A stretch of 64,000 bases of DNA from an uncultured Phycisphaerales bacterium (GCA_937868095.1 CALMLO010000034.1:1-64000), one strand, 5' to 3'; positions 43,448 through 53,002 are shown, numbered from the stretch's first letter. Numbers and translations are program-made. Notes: generated by a model not told the origin, from the letters alone.

Positions 43448-44248
43448 ATGACAAATCAGATTAAATTGATTAACCGCTACCGGCTGTATATCGATGAATC
43501 AGGGGATCATACGTATAATCTGCTTGATGAGCCCGCCCATCGTTATTTAGGACTTCTTGGAGTGTGGTTTCGCCGTCCGGATTATATAACGTTTGCGGAA
43601 CGGCTTGAGCAATTGAAACGCACTCTTTGGGGCCCTCGTCCGGATAAGCCGGTTATTTTGCATCGTTCGGATATTATTAACCGAAAAGGTCCCTTCGGCC
43701 TCTTATGCTGTCGGAAGAAGAGAAAGCAGTTTGATGACGGTTTGTTGGATATTATCTGTCAGGCACAATTCAAAATGGTTTGTGTCATTATTGACAAACA
43801 AAAGCATTTGGCTAAATACAAAAGTCCGTTTCATCCTTATCATTATTGTCTGGCGGCAATGCTGGATCGATACAGCGGTTGGTTAGTCTATAAAAATGCC
43901 GTGGGAGATGTAATGGCTGAGTCTCGCGGGCGGGAAGAAGACCGGCAATTAAAACAGGCCTATTGTCGGGTGTATGAAAGCGGAACTCTGTGGTTTGACC
44001 ATGAGTGTTACAAAAAGGCATTAACGACTCACGATATAAAATTGAAAAATAAGTCCGCCAACATTGCCGGTCTTCAATTGGCGGATATTCTGGCTTATCC
44101 CATAAAGCAGGATACTTTGATTCAAAAAGGTTTGATCACGGCGGGTGGAGATTATTTCGGAAAAGAGGTCTGCAAGGCGGTTCAGAATAAGTTCAATATT
44201 CATGAACAAAATGGCTGGGTTGAGGGATACGGTGTTGTTTTGCTTTAA
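43448..44248 (+). CDS. DUF3800 family protein
   Basis: A 266-residue protein of the DUF3800 family, which has an RNase H-like fold. RLYIDESGDHTYNLL carries the hallmark YIDESG acid; VCVIIDKQKH and the late SANIAGLQLADILAYPIKQ, with its Asp, supply the remaining acids. These proteins occur in accessory regions and near defence genes, but their role is unclear. The gene is more AT-rich than its neighbours and stands alone, consistent with transfer. ATG 43448 is used; a TTG at 43439 is possible. Confidence 0.85.
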   Translation: MTNQIKLINRYRLYIDESGDHTYNLLDEPAHRYLGLLGVWFRRPDYITFAERLEQLKRTLWGPRPDKPVILHRSDIINRKGPFGLLCCRKKRKQFDDGLLDIICQAQFKMVCVIIDKQKHLAKYKSPFHPYHYCLAAMLDRYSGWLVYKNAVGDVMAESRGREEDRQLKQAYCRVYESGTLWFDHECYKKALTTHDIKLKNKSANIAGLQLADILAYPIKQDTLIQKGLITAGGDYFGKEVCKAVQNKFNIHEQNGWVEGYGVVLL

Positions 44249-44256
44249 AATGAAAC

Positions 44257-44299
44257 GCCCCCGAAACGGGGGCTGATTCACGCCAGCCCTTACGGGCTG
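44257..44299. repeat. Two tandem perfect hairpins after the DUF3800 gene
   Basis: GCCCCCGAAACGGGGGC (44257-44273) and CAGCCCTTACGGGCTG (44284-44299), both perfect with GAAA-like and TTAC loops. No T-run follows directly on either strand. They sit between convergent genes and could stop transcription or protect 3' ends, or be a repeat element. Confidence 0.5.
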
Positions 44300-44452
44300 T
44301 CCACCTGCGAACAGTCGCATTACCTATATTATCGGTTCAAACGGCAAAAAGTTCAAGGGTTTTCTTTTTTGAGTTGTAATGTTTTTTAACTCTTTTGTTT
44401 TCAAGGAGATAGAAAAGAAGCAGAGTGCGTGGACGATACTTGCAACCACCTC

Positions 44453-45007
44453 TTAAGCGGGTTGGCGCCAGGCCTTGACGAGTTTTCGGAGGAGCAGAAA
44501 GGCATAAAGGACAATCAGCAGACCCCAGAAGAAAAGACAGAAAGCCCGCACGTACTGCTGAAGTTCAGAGCGGTAAAGCCAGAACGGTCTGCCTATCCAG
44601 CGCAGAAAGGGATTGTGCGGATACGGCCAGAAGGGCTGAACATCATAATGATAGACGCCATCCACAAGCACGTGCAGCCAGGCGCCGAGAAGCCCGCCGG
44701 CTGTCATCGACCCCAGTTTGGCCCGATAGGGCAGCCCGAGAATCGCCATCCCTGCTTCGCACAGCCGCCGCAGCGGCTTGAGCCAGTAAAAGAAAGCCCC
44801 CATCAGCGCCCCTGCAGCTCCGCCGACCAGCAGCGTATGCAGATGAACAAACTGATGCGGCCGCCAATCAGTGCTGAAACGGCTGGCGGCCAGAACTTCC
44901 AGGTCAATGAGCACATTGGCCAGCAGCATCATTGGAATATCCAGCCGGCGGCGAAAGAGAAGTCCGACAAAACCGTTCAAACCGAAATGGTAAGGCGTAT
45001 AGGGCAT
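44453..45007 (-). CDS. YdjM/DUF457-like membrane-bound metal-dependent hydrolase
   Basis: A 184-residue membrane protein with four to five helices. PYHFGLNG opens it; NVLIDLEVL, HLHTLLVG and GAWLHVLVDGVYHYD supply His and Asp residues in the pattern of the YdjM/DUF457 family of predicted metal-dependent hydrolases. It ends 12 bases after hldD in the same direction, so it is probably co-transcribed with it. Substrate unknown; a lipid-related role is possible. Confidence 0.7.
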   Translation of the reverse strand: MPYTPYHFGLNGFVGLLFRRRLDIPMMLLANVLIDLEVLAASRFSTDWRPHQFVHLHTLLVGGAAGALMGAFFYWLKPLRRLCEAGMAILGLPYRAKLGSMTAGGLLGAWLHVLVDGVYHYDVQPFWPYPHNPFLRWIGRPFWLYRSELQQYVRAFCLFFWGLLIVLYAFLLLRKLVKAWRQPA

Positions 45008-45019
45008 CAGCGTTCGGAA

Positions 45020-45994
45020 TCAGGCCCCGAGATAACGGCCCTTCATCAGATAATCCTGAACATATTCCCGGACGGCCTCTTCGAGGGGACGAGGAGTGAT
45101 TTTGCAGCCGGCATTGCGGAGTTTGGTGATGTCGGCCTGGGTGAAATACTGATAATTGGGCTGCAGCGACTCAGGCATGGGAATATATTCGATGCAGGTT
45201 TCTTTTCCCATGGCCCGAAAAACAGCTTCGGCTAAATCGTTCCAGGTGCGGGCCTGACCGGTACCGATGTTGTAAATCCCGTTGGCCTCCGGATGTTCAG
45301 CAAAAAACAGCGTCATCTCGACAGCATCCTTGATGTAGATAAAATCTCGCCGCTGCTGGCCGTGGCCGCAGTCCGGACGATGCGATTGGAACAGGCGCAC
45401 CTTGCCGCTGTCGCGAATCTGCTCAAAGGCCTTATGAACAAAGCTGCGCATTTCGCCTTTGTGGTATTCATTGGGCCCGAAAACGTTGAAGTATTTAAGC
45501 CCGACGACCTGGTCGAGAAGCCCGCGACGCTTGAGCCACAGGTCAAACAACTGCTTGCTGTAGCCGTACATATTCAGCGGCCGGAGCCGTTCGAGTTTGT
45601 CCTCATCATCGGAAAAGCCCTCCGAGCCGTCGCCATAGGTAGCAGCGCTGGAGGCATAAATAAACCGCGTGCCGAGGGACAAGGCCCAGTTGCACAGCAG
45701 TTTTGAAAATTCATAGTTGTTCTTCACAAGATAAGTGGCATCGGTTTCGGTTGTGTCTGAGCAGGCCCCCATGTGAAAAATGGCCTCTATATCCCAGTCG
45801 CCGTCCGACTCGGCCACAGTCTGGTTGAAGTCGTCCACTTCGAGATAATCGGCGAAGCGGAGATTCCGGAGATTTTTCCACTTTTCGTCTTCTCCAAGTT
45901 CGTCGACGATAAGGATATCTTCCACACCTCGGCTGTTCAGAGCGGCTGTAATCGCTGAGCCGATAAAGCCCGCTCCGCCTGTAACAATAATCAT
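45020..45994 (-). CDS. hldD: ADP-L-glycero-D-manno-heptose 6-epimerase
   Basis: A 324-residue extended SDR enzyme that makes the heptose donor for LPS inner core. TGGAGFIGSAI binds NADP; the catalytic YGYSK (YxxxK) and the HldD-specific VGLKYFNVFGPNEYHKG and RDFIYIKDAVEM are present. It indicates a heptose-containing LPS and therefore a diderm envelope. No other hld genes are in the window. Confidence 0.94.
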   Translation of the reverse strand: MIIVTGGAGFIGSAITAALNSRGVEDILIVDELGEDEKWKNLRNLRFADYLEVDDFNQTVAESDGDWDIEAIFHMGACSDTTETDATYLVKNNYEFSKLLCNWALSLGTRFIYASSAATYGDGSEGFSDDEDKLERLRPLNMYGYSKQLFDLWLKRRGLLDQVVGLKYFNVFGPNEYHKGEMRSFVHKAFEQIRDSGKVRLFQSHRPDCGHGQQRRDFIYIKDAVEMTLFFAEHPEANGIYNIGTGQARTWNDLAEAVFRAMGKETCIEYIPMPESLQPNYQYFTQADITKLRNAGCKITPRPLEEAVREYVQDYLMKGRYLGA

Positions 45995-46042
45995 TTTTGC
46001 TGCTCCGCAACGATAGTTGAGTTGTTCTGTTCGATTTTCTGT

Positions 46043-46071
46043 ACCCTATCGGGATTGTGGAGATTTGTCAA
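46043..46071 (-). promoter_or_regulatory. Possible promoter TTGACA-17-TAGGGT for hldD
   Basis: On the minus strand a perfect TTGACA (46066-46071) and a weak TAGGGT (46043-46048), 17 bases apart, about 50 bases before hldD. Confidence 0.35.
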
Positions 46072-46268
46072 CGACAAAGCGTAATTGGTATTTTGGTTGG
46101 CTGGCTTGGCGGTTCGCTGGGAGAGGGCATAGGCATCTTGCGAATATAGATAGGGTCGATTTTTAATCCTGCTTGTTTTTGACAGGAAGCAATCTTTTAG
46201 TGTAGAGCCGGCTCCTGAAAATGATGCTGCCTCTAAAACAAGAACAAGGCCTCGTTCCGGCCGAACGT
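46072..46268. other. Intergenic stretch without a visible gene
   Basis: About 200 bases between the histidine kinase stop and the hldD promoter. I see no RNA gene, terminator or repeat. Confidence 0.5.
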
Positions 46269-47399
46269 TCAGGAGTCCGGCTTTGGGGAAACGGTAGACG
46301 GCTGGGACAAAGGCAGGCGGACGGTAAAGATAGTCCCTTCGCCGAGAAGGGTCTGGACATCGATGGTTCCGCTGTGGTCGGAGACGATTTTTTTGGCGAT
46401 GGCCAGTCCCAGGCCGGTTCCCATCCGTCCTTTGGTGGAATAGAACGGGCGAAAAAGCATCTGTGTGTTTTCAATGCCCGGTCCGTTGTCCTGCACGCGG
46501 ATGAGCAGTTGCCGGCTGTCGGCATCTTGTTCCGTTGTGATTGTGACCTGGCCGTTCTGCGGGGGGGCGGCTTCAATTGCATTCAAAAGCAGATTCGTCA
46601 CCACATCCTGCATCCGTTCCGGGTCCAGGGGCACCTGGCCGAGATTTTCATCGAGTTGAACGGCCAAAGCGATGCTGCGCTGCTCGGCCTGCGGGTGCAC
46701 CATCTCCACGACGGTCTCTATCAGGCGATTAACCTGGCACATCTGGAAATGCGGCTTTTCGTCGCGGGTGAATTTGAGCATATCGAGAACAAGTTTTTCG
46801 AGGATACCCAGATTCCGCCGCAAAAGGCCCCAGCCCTTTCTTGCCTGCTCGAAATTGTCCTGGCGGAAACTTTGGTCCATCACATCGATGCCGGTGCGGA
46901 GGGTCTGGAGGATGTTTTTGATGCCGTGCGAAAGGTTCATCGCAGTCTGGGCGGCCTCGAGCAGACGCTGTCGGCGGGCAGCGGTCTGTTTGCTTTGGAG
47001 CGAACCGAAAGCCACCGCCACCATAGTTTCGCTGGGGTCAAACACCAGTTCGATTCGCTGGTCGTCAGCCAGGCGGCTGTCTTGAGAAGGGCTTGACGGT
47101 TCGTTGGTCTCATACAGCAGAACCGTGCTGCCGCAGCGGATTTGGTCCTGATCGTGAAGCGGAACAGGGCGGCCGAGCCGCTGTTCGTTCAGATAGGTGC
47201 CGTTGGAGGAGTTCAGGTCGCGAAGAATCCATTGACCATCGCAAAAAGACAGTTCTGCATGTTCCCTGGAGACGGACGGGTCGGGGAGAATAAAGTGGGC
47301 CTTCTGTTCGCTTCGGCCGATGATTTTCGGCCCATCCTTCGGATTCAGTTCAAAAGTCTGCTTGCGCAGCGGTCCGGTGAGTATCATCAATTTTGCCAT
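46269..47399 (-). CDS. FHA-domain histidine kinase
   Basis: A 376-residue soluble protein. The N-terminal FHA domain (about 1-100) keeps its phosphothreonine-binding residues: GRS (28-30), SREH (44-47) and SSNGT (64-68). A linker leads to a HisKA domain with phospho-acceptor His158 (NLSHGIKN) and a HATPase domain with LLLNAIEAAP (N box), DNGPGI (G1) and GTGLGLAIAKKIV (G2). No transmembrane segment or receiver domain, so the input is probably a phosphoprotein. No response regulator is nearby. ATG 47399 is used; 47417 is possible. Confidence 0.88.
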   Translation of the reverse strand: MAKLMILTGPLRKQTFELNPKDGPKIIGRSEQKAHFILPDPSVSREHAELSFCDGQWILRDLNSSNGTYLNEQRLGRPVPLHDQDQIRCGSTVLLYETNEPSSPSQDSRLADDQRIELVFDPSETMVAVAFGSLQSKQTAARRQRLLEAAQTAMNLSHGIKNILQTLRTGIDVMDQSFRQDNFEQARKGWGLLRRNLGILEKLVLDMLKFTRDEKPHFQMCQVNRLIETVVEMVHPQAEQRSIALAVQLDENLGQVPLDPERMQDVVTNLLLNAIEAAPPQNGQVTITTEQDADSRQLLIRVQDNGPGIENTQMLFRPFYSTKGRMGTGLGLAIAKKIVSDHSGTIDVQTLLGEGTIFTVRLPLSQPSTVSPKPDS

Positions 47400-47559
47400 A
47401 GAGGGTATTCTATACATTCTGCCGCCGATCGAAAAGCATTTCCTTTCTTTTCCTCCGGTCTTTGCCGGAGAGTCGGCAGAAGCGGCAGCCGTCGGCAAGA
47501 GGATGGGTTCATCCGTTGGGATTGTCTTTGCTGAGGGAAGAGCCGAAAAAGATGCGGTT

Positions 47560-48945
47560 TTACTTGCCGATGCAGAAGCGGCTGAAGATTTGTTCGAGGA
47601 TATGTTCTTCGATGTTTTCCCGCTCGAAGCCGCCCAACTGCTCCCAAGCGGTTCGGATGAGCATGGCGGCGATTTCCTCCCGACCGAGCTCGATTTGCCG
47701 CGATGCTTCCGCAAGGGAATCGGAGACCTCAGACAAAATCCTCCGATGCCGCTGGCTGAGAGCAGCGGAGGTTTGGTTTTCTTCTGTGCCGCCGCGCAGG
47801 GACAGCAGTTTTTGCCGCATCTGCTCTCGGAGTGCGGACAAGCCCAAGCCCGTCTGCGAGCTGACCGCCAGAAACGAACAGTCGAACTCCTCCTGAAGCC
47901 GGCTCAGGCGGGCCGGCAGTTCTTGTTCAGGTACGCGGTCGCATTGGGTTGCCAAGGCCAGCAGCGGTCTGGACCGAAGCGAAGTGAATATCACCGCATC
48001 TTCCTGCCGGGCGGACTTGCTGATGTCAACGCAGAAAAGAACCAGGTCTGCTTTCTGGAGGGCGGCCAGAGCAGCCTGTCGGGCAAGGGCATCGAGGGGC
48101 TCCTGCGGCGGACGGGCACTGAGGCCGGCGCAATCGAAGAGAACGCAGTCGAGGTCTCCCAGCGAAAGAATGTCGCGAACTACATCGCGGGTGGAGGCCT
48201 GGATGTTGGAGACGATGCTGCGCGGACGTCCCAAAAGGGCATTGAGCAGACTGCTCTTGCCGGCATTCACCGCCCCGGCAATGCCGACCGACGGCAGGTC
48301 AATCATCCGCTCGTACTGAATTGGACCTGACAGCATCTGTTCGATTTGGTTCCGGAGGGTCTGGAGAATCCGGACGGCCTGTGCGGGCGGGAGAATTTGA
48401 ATCTGCTCTTCGGCGAAATCGAGACCGGCTTCGATTTGACACAGCCAATCAAGCAGGGCGTTTCGAATCTCGGCGATGGTTTTAGACAAATGGCCGGCCA
48501 GCAGTTTTTCCGCGGCAGCGACCTGAGCGGCATTGGAGCCGCTGACGATTTGGGCGACGGCCTCGGCCTGCGTCAGGTCCATCCGTCCGTTCAGATAGGC
48601 CCGCAGTGTAAACTCCCCCGGTCGGGCCGGACGAAGTCGGCTGGTTAAGCGGGCCAAAAGGCGTTCTGCAAGAGGAGCCGCCGCCAGCACGTGCAGTTCG
48701 GCCATGTCCTGACCGGTGTAGGAATGCGGAGCAGCAAAGGTGTACACCGCGGCGGAGACGGGAAGGCCCTCGACGATGAACGTGGCATGGAAAAGCCCCC
48801 GCTGACGCGGCAGAGGACTTCGGCCCGTGAGTTCTTCAAGCACCGGAAAGGTCTGCGGGCCGCTCAGCCGCAGAATCGATACACTTATCTGCCCGGCAGC
48901 CGGTGCCGGACTGCTCAGCGCTGCAATGGTGTCCTCAAGAATCAT
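47560..48945 (-). CDS. mnmE: tRNA modification GTPase MnmE
   Basis: A 461-residue MnmE, which with MnmG makes the 5-carboxymethylaminomethyl group on U34. G1 is GAVNAGKSSLLNAL (GxPNxGKS is usual; Pro is Val here), G3 is DCAGLS, G4 is TQCD. The protein ends in FCIGK, with the essential C-terminal Cys. The N-terminal folate-binding domain opens with DTIAALSSPA. It follows yidC after 12 bases, the classical yidC-mnmE pair; mnmG is not seen. Confidence 0.95.
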   Translation of the reverse strand: MILEDTIAALSSPAPAAGQISVSILRLSGPQTFPVLEELTGRSPLPRQRGLFHATFIVEGLPVSAAVYTFAAPHSYTGQDMAELHVLAAAPLAERLLARLTSRLRPARPGEFTLRAYLNGRMDLTQAEAVAQIVSGSNAAQVAAAEKLLAGHLSKTIAEIRNALLDWLCQIEAGLDFAEEQIQILPPAQAVRILQTLRNQIEQMLSGPIQYERMIDLPSVGIAGAVNAGKSSLLNALLGRPRSIVSNIQASTRDVVRDILSLGDLDCVLFDCAGLSARPPQEPLDALARQAALAALQKADLVLFCVDISKSARQEDAVIFTSLRSRPLLALATQCDRVPEQELPARLSRLQEEFDCSFLAVSSQTGLGLSALREQMRQKLLSLRGGTEENQTSAALSQRHRRILSEVSDSLAEASRQIELGREEIAAMLIRTAWEQLGGFERENIEEHILEQIFSRFCIGK

Positions 48946-48957
48946 AGGACGCGGCCG

Positions 48958-51159
48958 CTATCGGTATTCGCGGAAGAATGGTTTGGGCTTTTTCTTTTTG
49001 ACTTTGCCGCCGGTCTTGGCGGTCACAGGCACAAGGCGTTTTTCTTTCTCTTCTTCCTGCTGGCGGAGATGTTTTCGAATGACGTACTGTTCAACCACGC
49101 CGATCCCGATGCTGGACATAATATAGAGATTCACGCCCGACGGGCCGTTGTAGAGCATCAGCGGGAAAAGGAGGGGGAAAAAAATCATCATGATTTTCTG
49201 CTGCTGGACGACCTCCGGCCGGGCGGTCTCGGAGGGCTTCGGCGCACCGGTGAGTTTCTGCTGGAGGTACATCACCACCACCATCAAAATCGGCAGAAGG
49301 TTCAGCGAGTCGATATGCAGGCCGAGCAGTGGAATGGTGAAGCTGTACCGTCCAAAGCGAATCAGCGCATCCGGCGCCGACAGGTCTGTAATCCAGAACG
49401 GCAGAAAGCGTGCCCCCCGCAGGTCGATACTCGTATAAACCGCCGTCCAGAGAGCGATCCAGATCGGCATCTGGAGGAACATCGGCATCATTCCAACCAT
49501 CGAGGTAAACTGCGTCATTCCGGCCTGCTGATAGACCTCCGCCAGCCGGCGCTGCATCTCCTGCGGATTGCCTTTGTATTTCTGCTGAACTTCCTGAAGC
49601 TGAGGGCCCAGTTTTTGGACCTTCATCATGGTGACCTGGCTTTTTTTCGTGATGGGATACAGCACAAGCCGCATCAGAAACACAAGCACCATAATCACAA
49701 TGCCATAGTTGCCCCAGGGGCCCATCAGGTTGTACAGGGCGTTCATCAGCCACATAATTGCAAAGGCCAGCGGCTGAATCAGAAAAGCCGGACAGCAGCA
49801 GCAGCTTCGCATTGAAAATGTCTGAAAATAGGCATACGCCCTGTAGGTCGGATTTTTGTCGAAGAGCCGTTTGTCCTTGGGGCCGAGAAATACCTCAAAG
49901 GCAAAGGTCCGCGAGCTGTTCTCTTGTCCGGCAGGAGTCAAAGATAACTCTGCTGTCTGGAGACGGTAGCTGGCGCCGCCGTCTGGAGAACCTTTTTTCT
50001 GGCAGAGCTGCGGGTCATAAAACTGCGCACCGGTGAAACTTATGTCCGCTGTTTCCTCAGGGCGGATGATGGCGGCAAAATATTTATTGGAGGAAGCCGC
50101 CCACAAAAAAGACGCCGATTTGTCCGGTTTGAGTTGAAGGGCGGTCTGAGGAGAGTGGGAGCCGAATAGTTTTTTCATCCCGTCGGCAAGGGGGCCGAAA
50201 AGCATGGAAACCCCTCCCTGCTTTTGAGGACAAACCAATTCTTTTACATAATTGCGGATTTGCGGATAGCCGAGCAGGCGGGTCTCAATAGCATCCCCTT
50301 CCATGCGATAGGCAGCAATGATGCTGCGCTCATCGGTTCGGGCATCTTCGGCGATGACGGCGGCGGTGCCTTGCAGGTCCAGCCGGCTCTGCACCGTTCC
50401 CTCGGTGAGGTTTTCGACTGTCAGTTCACAGGAAAGGTCATAACTGCCCGGCTGAATGCGGTAGGTTTTGCGAAGCCGAATCTGGGGAACGGTGAGAACC
50501 TGCCGGCCGTTGCGGCTTTCCACTTGCCCCAACAGAGCTTCAAAGACAGCGCTGCTGGAAGTCTGTTCAGCCACCGTCCAGTTCAAACGTCCCAGCGGGA
50601 AAGCAAGTATATCCGGAGCGGTGTTTTTTCCGCTGCCTACCGACAAAGTGCCGTTGGCCAATGTGCAGACAGCCCCTTCCTGTGAAAGGATGGGCTTGAG
50701 CAGGATAAAGGGCTGCGGATTGTCCGGGTTCCGGTCGTCAAACTCCGAAAGAGTGACGGTTTTGACGGCGGCTCCCCGGCTGGTCAGTTCAATTTGAAAC
50801 TTGTAAACAGAAGGGTCATCGGTTCTTCGGCAGGTTTCACACAAGGCGCCGAGAATGACGGTTTGCTCCGGCCCGCTGATGGCAGAGAGATTTTCAAAAG
50901 AGACAGCGGGTTCTTCGGCCTCTTCAGGCATCTTCGGGGCTGGTTCGGAATCGGAAGAGTCTTCCGCCGGCTCAGGTTGGGCGGTAGTGCCCTCGATTGG
51001 GAGGGCTACTGCCAGCGGAATCAGCCGGCTGCTTGCCGTGCAAGAGCCGGAGGAACAAAACCTGGCTTTGTATGCTTGGATTCCGCAGAAGCCGACAAAA
51101 AGAGCCGTCAGCGTCCAGATAAGTGAACTCCACCCGATTTTCCTGTTTTTGAAAAACAC
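48958..51159 (-). CDS. yidC: Membrane protein insertase YidC
   Basis: A 733-residue YidC. An N-terminal helix (about 10-30), an acidic linker and a large periplasmic domain are followed by the conserved membrane core with LMRLVLYPITKKSQVTMMKV, the PQLQEVQQKYKGNPQEMQRR coiled segment, and the IWIALWTAVY helix. The core inserts membrane proteins with or without SecYEG. I use GTG 51159, which has AGGAAA nine bases upstream; a TTG at 51168 is too close. Odd: four consecutive Cys (RSCCCCPAF) just before the first core helix. Confidence 0.94.
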   Translation of the reverse strand: MFFKNRKIGWSSLIWTLTALFVGFCGIQAYKARFCSSGSCTASSRLIPLAVALPIEGTTAQPEPAEDSSDSEPAPKMPEEAEEPAVSFENLSAISGPEQTVILGALCETCRRTDDPSVYKFQIELTSRGAAVKTVTLSEFDDRNPDNPQPFILLKPILSQEGAVCTLANGTLSVGSGKNTAPDILAFPLGRLNWTVAEQTSSSAVFEALLGQVESRNGRQVLTVPQIRLRKTYRIQPGSYDLSCELTVENLTEGTVQSRLDLQGTAAVIAEDARTDERSIIAAYRMEGDAIETRLLGYPQIRNYVKELVCPQKQGGVSMLFGPLADGMKKLFGSHSPQTALQLKPDKSASFLWAASSNKYFAAIIRPEETADISFTGAQFYDPQLCQKKGSPDGGASYRLQTAELSLTPAGQENSSRTFAFEVFLGPKDKRLFDKNPTYRAYAYFQTFSMRSCCCCPAFLIQPLAFAIMWLMNALYNLMGPWGNYGIVIMVLVFLMRLVLYPITKKSQVTMMKVQKLGPQLQEVQQKYKGNPQEMQRRLAEVYQQAGMTQFTSMVGMMPMFLQMPIWIALWTAVYTSIDLRGARFLPFWITDLSAPDALIRFGRYSFTIPLLGLHIDSLNLLPILMVVVMYLQQKLTGAPKPSETARPEVVQQQKIMMIFFPLLFPLMLYNGPSGVNLYIMSSIGIGVVEQYVIRKHLRQQEEEKEKRLVPVTAKTGGKVKKKKPKPFFREYR

Positions 51160-51198
51160 GGCAGTCAATTTCCTTTCTGATTGAAGCCGGCGGTTATT

Positions 51199-51975
51199 CT
51201 ATCGTCCGTCCGAGAGACGGTCTCCCTCGAACTTATCCAGTTCAGGGATGGCATAAATCTTTTCTGCAGCGGTTTTGTAGTCGTATTCCAGGCGTACAAA
51301 ATGCACTTCATTATTTTCAATATAGACATAGGCCGCACGATTGTCGCGGTCGCGCGGCTGTCCGACCGAGCCGACATTGATGATGGCTTTTTCGTTGGGA
51401 ATAATCGGGTATTTGCCGCCGAGTTCATCAGGGCTGTAAAAGTCGGGATCATCGAGAAAAACGCCGGGCAGGTGGGTATGGCCGACAAAGCAGATATGCG
51501 GCGTGCGGTCAAAAAGCGCTGTGATTTTGGACGAAGTGGTATAAACATCATCGGGGAAAATATATTCATTGATTGGTCGCCGAGGGGAAGCGTGGACAAA
51601 GTCCAGCTGGGTTTCTATGCCATTCAGATTCGCCTTCATCGTCCATCGCATCCGCTGCCGTCCGAGATACTGCCAGCGCAGGGCACGCTTTTCGGGGTCG
51701 GGCTCCTCTTCGAGGACACGCCGAGTCCAGAAAGTGGCGGATTCTGCACCGGTGTTGAAATTGGTCGGCTCGAAAAGGACGGCAAAATCGTGATTGCCCA
51801 TTACGCTGTTTTCCGTGTTTTCGATGACCAGGTCGAGACATTCTTTGGGGTTGGCGCCGTAGCCGATGACATCGCCCAAACAGTAAATCGTCTTGATGCC
51901 TCGCTCTTTGATATCCTTGAGCACAACCGTAAGGGCTTCTAAATTTGAATGAATATCACTAATAATAGCAAACAT
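51199..51975 (-). CDS. Metallophosphoesterase (calcineurin-like)
   Basis: A 258-residue phosphoesterase with the metal motifs in order: ISDIHSNLEAL, LGDVIGYG, MGNHD, and FVGHTHLP near the C-terminus. These bind two metal ions. It resembles the YfcE/MJ0936-like group; substrate unknown. Ends 39 bases before the yidC gene start on the same strand. Confidence 0.9.
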   Translation of the reverse strand: MFAIISDIHSNLEALTVVLKDIKERGIKTIYCLGDVIGYGANPKECLDLVIENTENSVMGNHDFAVLFEPTNFNTGAESATFWTRRVLEEEPDPEKRALRWQYLGRQRMRWTMKANLNGIETQLDFVHASPRRPINEYIFPDDVYTTSSKITALFDRTPHICFVGHTHLPGVFLDDPDFYSPDELGGKYPIIPNEKAIINVGSVGQPRDRDNRAAYVYIENNEVHFVRLEYDYKTAAEKIYAIPELDKFEGDRLSDGR

Positions 51976-52142
51976 ATCGACGTCTCTTGATAAGACCTAC
52001 CTTTAATAGAATAGATTATCTAAAACGAATCCAAATGCCGAGTACGTGTTTATAGCATAATGGAAATAGGTTTTCCAGAAAAACCCTGCTGGTTATTTTG
52101 AAATGCCTATACAAGAGAAAAGGGGTCTTTATTAAGGTGGAA

Positions 52143-52853
52143 TTAAAGCAGATTTTTTTGCTTGAGGATTTCTCTAAATGCGGCCATGCCGGCAGGCGTA
52201 ATATTGTATTTTTCGCGGGCTTTGGCGATGGAGCCAGCGGCCAGCGGGCCTGCCGAGGCGGGGCAGACCAGTTCCAGACCGTCGATGTCCAGCCAGCTTC
52301 CTCGAAATACGACAAAATTGAGCATAAACAGGGAGATTCGGGTAACGCCTTCTGATTGAAGGTCTTCAAGGTCAAAAGGCAAAAGTTGTCTGACTAAACG
52401 GAAGGCATTGGGGCCGTAGAGTCCGAGCATGCCGGTATTCTCGGACACGTCCAAGATAGTGTTTTGAAGTTTCATTTTCTCGCTGATTTGCTTCAATTCA
52501 GCCAGAAGGGTCTTGTCGCGACCGGGAAGGGTCAGGATTATCATTTCGCTGCCGATTTTTCCAATCCGCAGGCGCCCCGGGCGGCCGTCTCCATTTTTGA
52601 CGGCCCAGCACCAGCGGCCGTCAGACAGAGGGCTGGGCAGCTGAATGTCGGCCTGTTGCAGCAAGGTTTCCGGGTTGCCTTTGAGGCAGATTCGGCCGAA
52701 ACTGCTCAGGTCAACGGCCGCACAATGATTCAAAATAGCATCCTGTTCGGATTGCGAGTCGCCGAAGTCGCTTGGGAGGGTCCAACCGTCAAATTCACCA
52801 AAAACAGCGCCCAGGCGGTTGTGGGCTTGCTGAAACGGACTTACTTTGGCCAT
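52143..52853 (-). CDS. Truncated GcvT/YgfZ-like folate-binding protein
   Basis: A 236-residue protein similar to the aminomethyltransferase (GcvT) or YgfZ fold: AVDLSSFGRICLKGNPETLLQ is the family's early block, and GMLGLYGPNAFRLVRQLLPFD the middle. It stops before the C-terminal GcvT barrel, so it is about 100 residues short, and the usual folate-contact region is weak. It may be a YgfZ-like scaffold for Fe-S enzymes or a decayed GcvT. No glycine-cleavage genes are nearby. Confidence 0.6.
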   Translation of the reverse strand: MAKVSPFQQAHNRLGAVFGEFDGWTLPSDFGDSQSEQDAILNHCAAVDLSSFGRICLKGNPETLLQQADIQLPSPLSDGRWCWAVKNGDGRPGRLRIGKIGSEMIILTLPGRDKTLLAELKQISEKMKLQNTILDVSENTGMLGLYGPNAFRLVRQLLPFDLEDLQSEGVTRISLFMLNFVVFRGSWLDIDGLELVCPASAGPLAAGSIAKAREKYNITPAGMAAFREILKQKNLL

Positions 52854-53002
52854 TGTTCCGTGCAGGTACCTTTTTTATTTCTATCAGTTTCTCTTATTTT
52901 TCCGGCTTAAAAGCACTACTTTATCAGAAAAAGGCAGGGTTGCAAATGGAAAAAGCCGTTAAAAATGGGAAATCTGCCGGATCAACCGGCAGAAAAAGGG
53001 GT

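Noticed and set aside
44429..45235. Plus-strand open frame of 268 codons
   Set aside because: Antisense of the YdjM-like gene and hldD, both with clear motifs.
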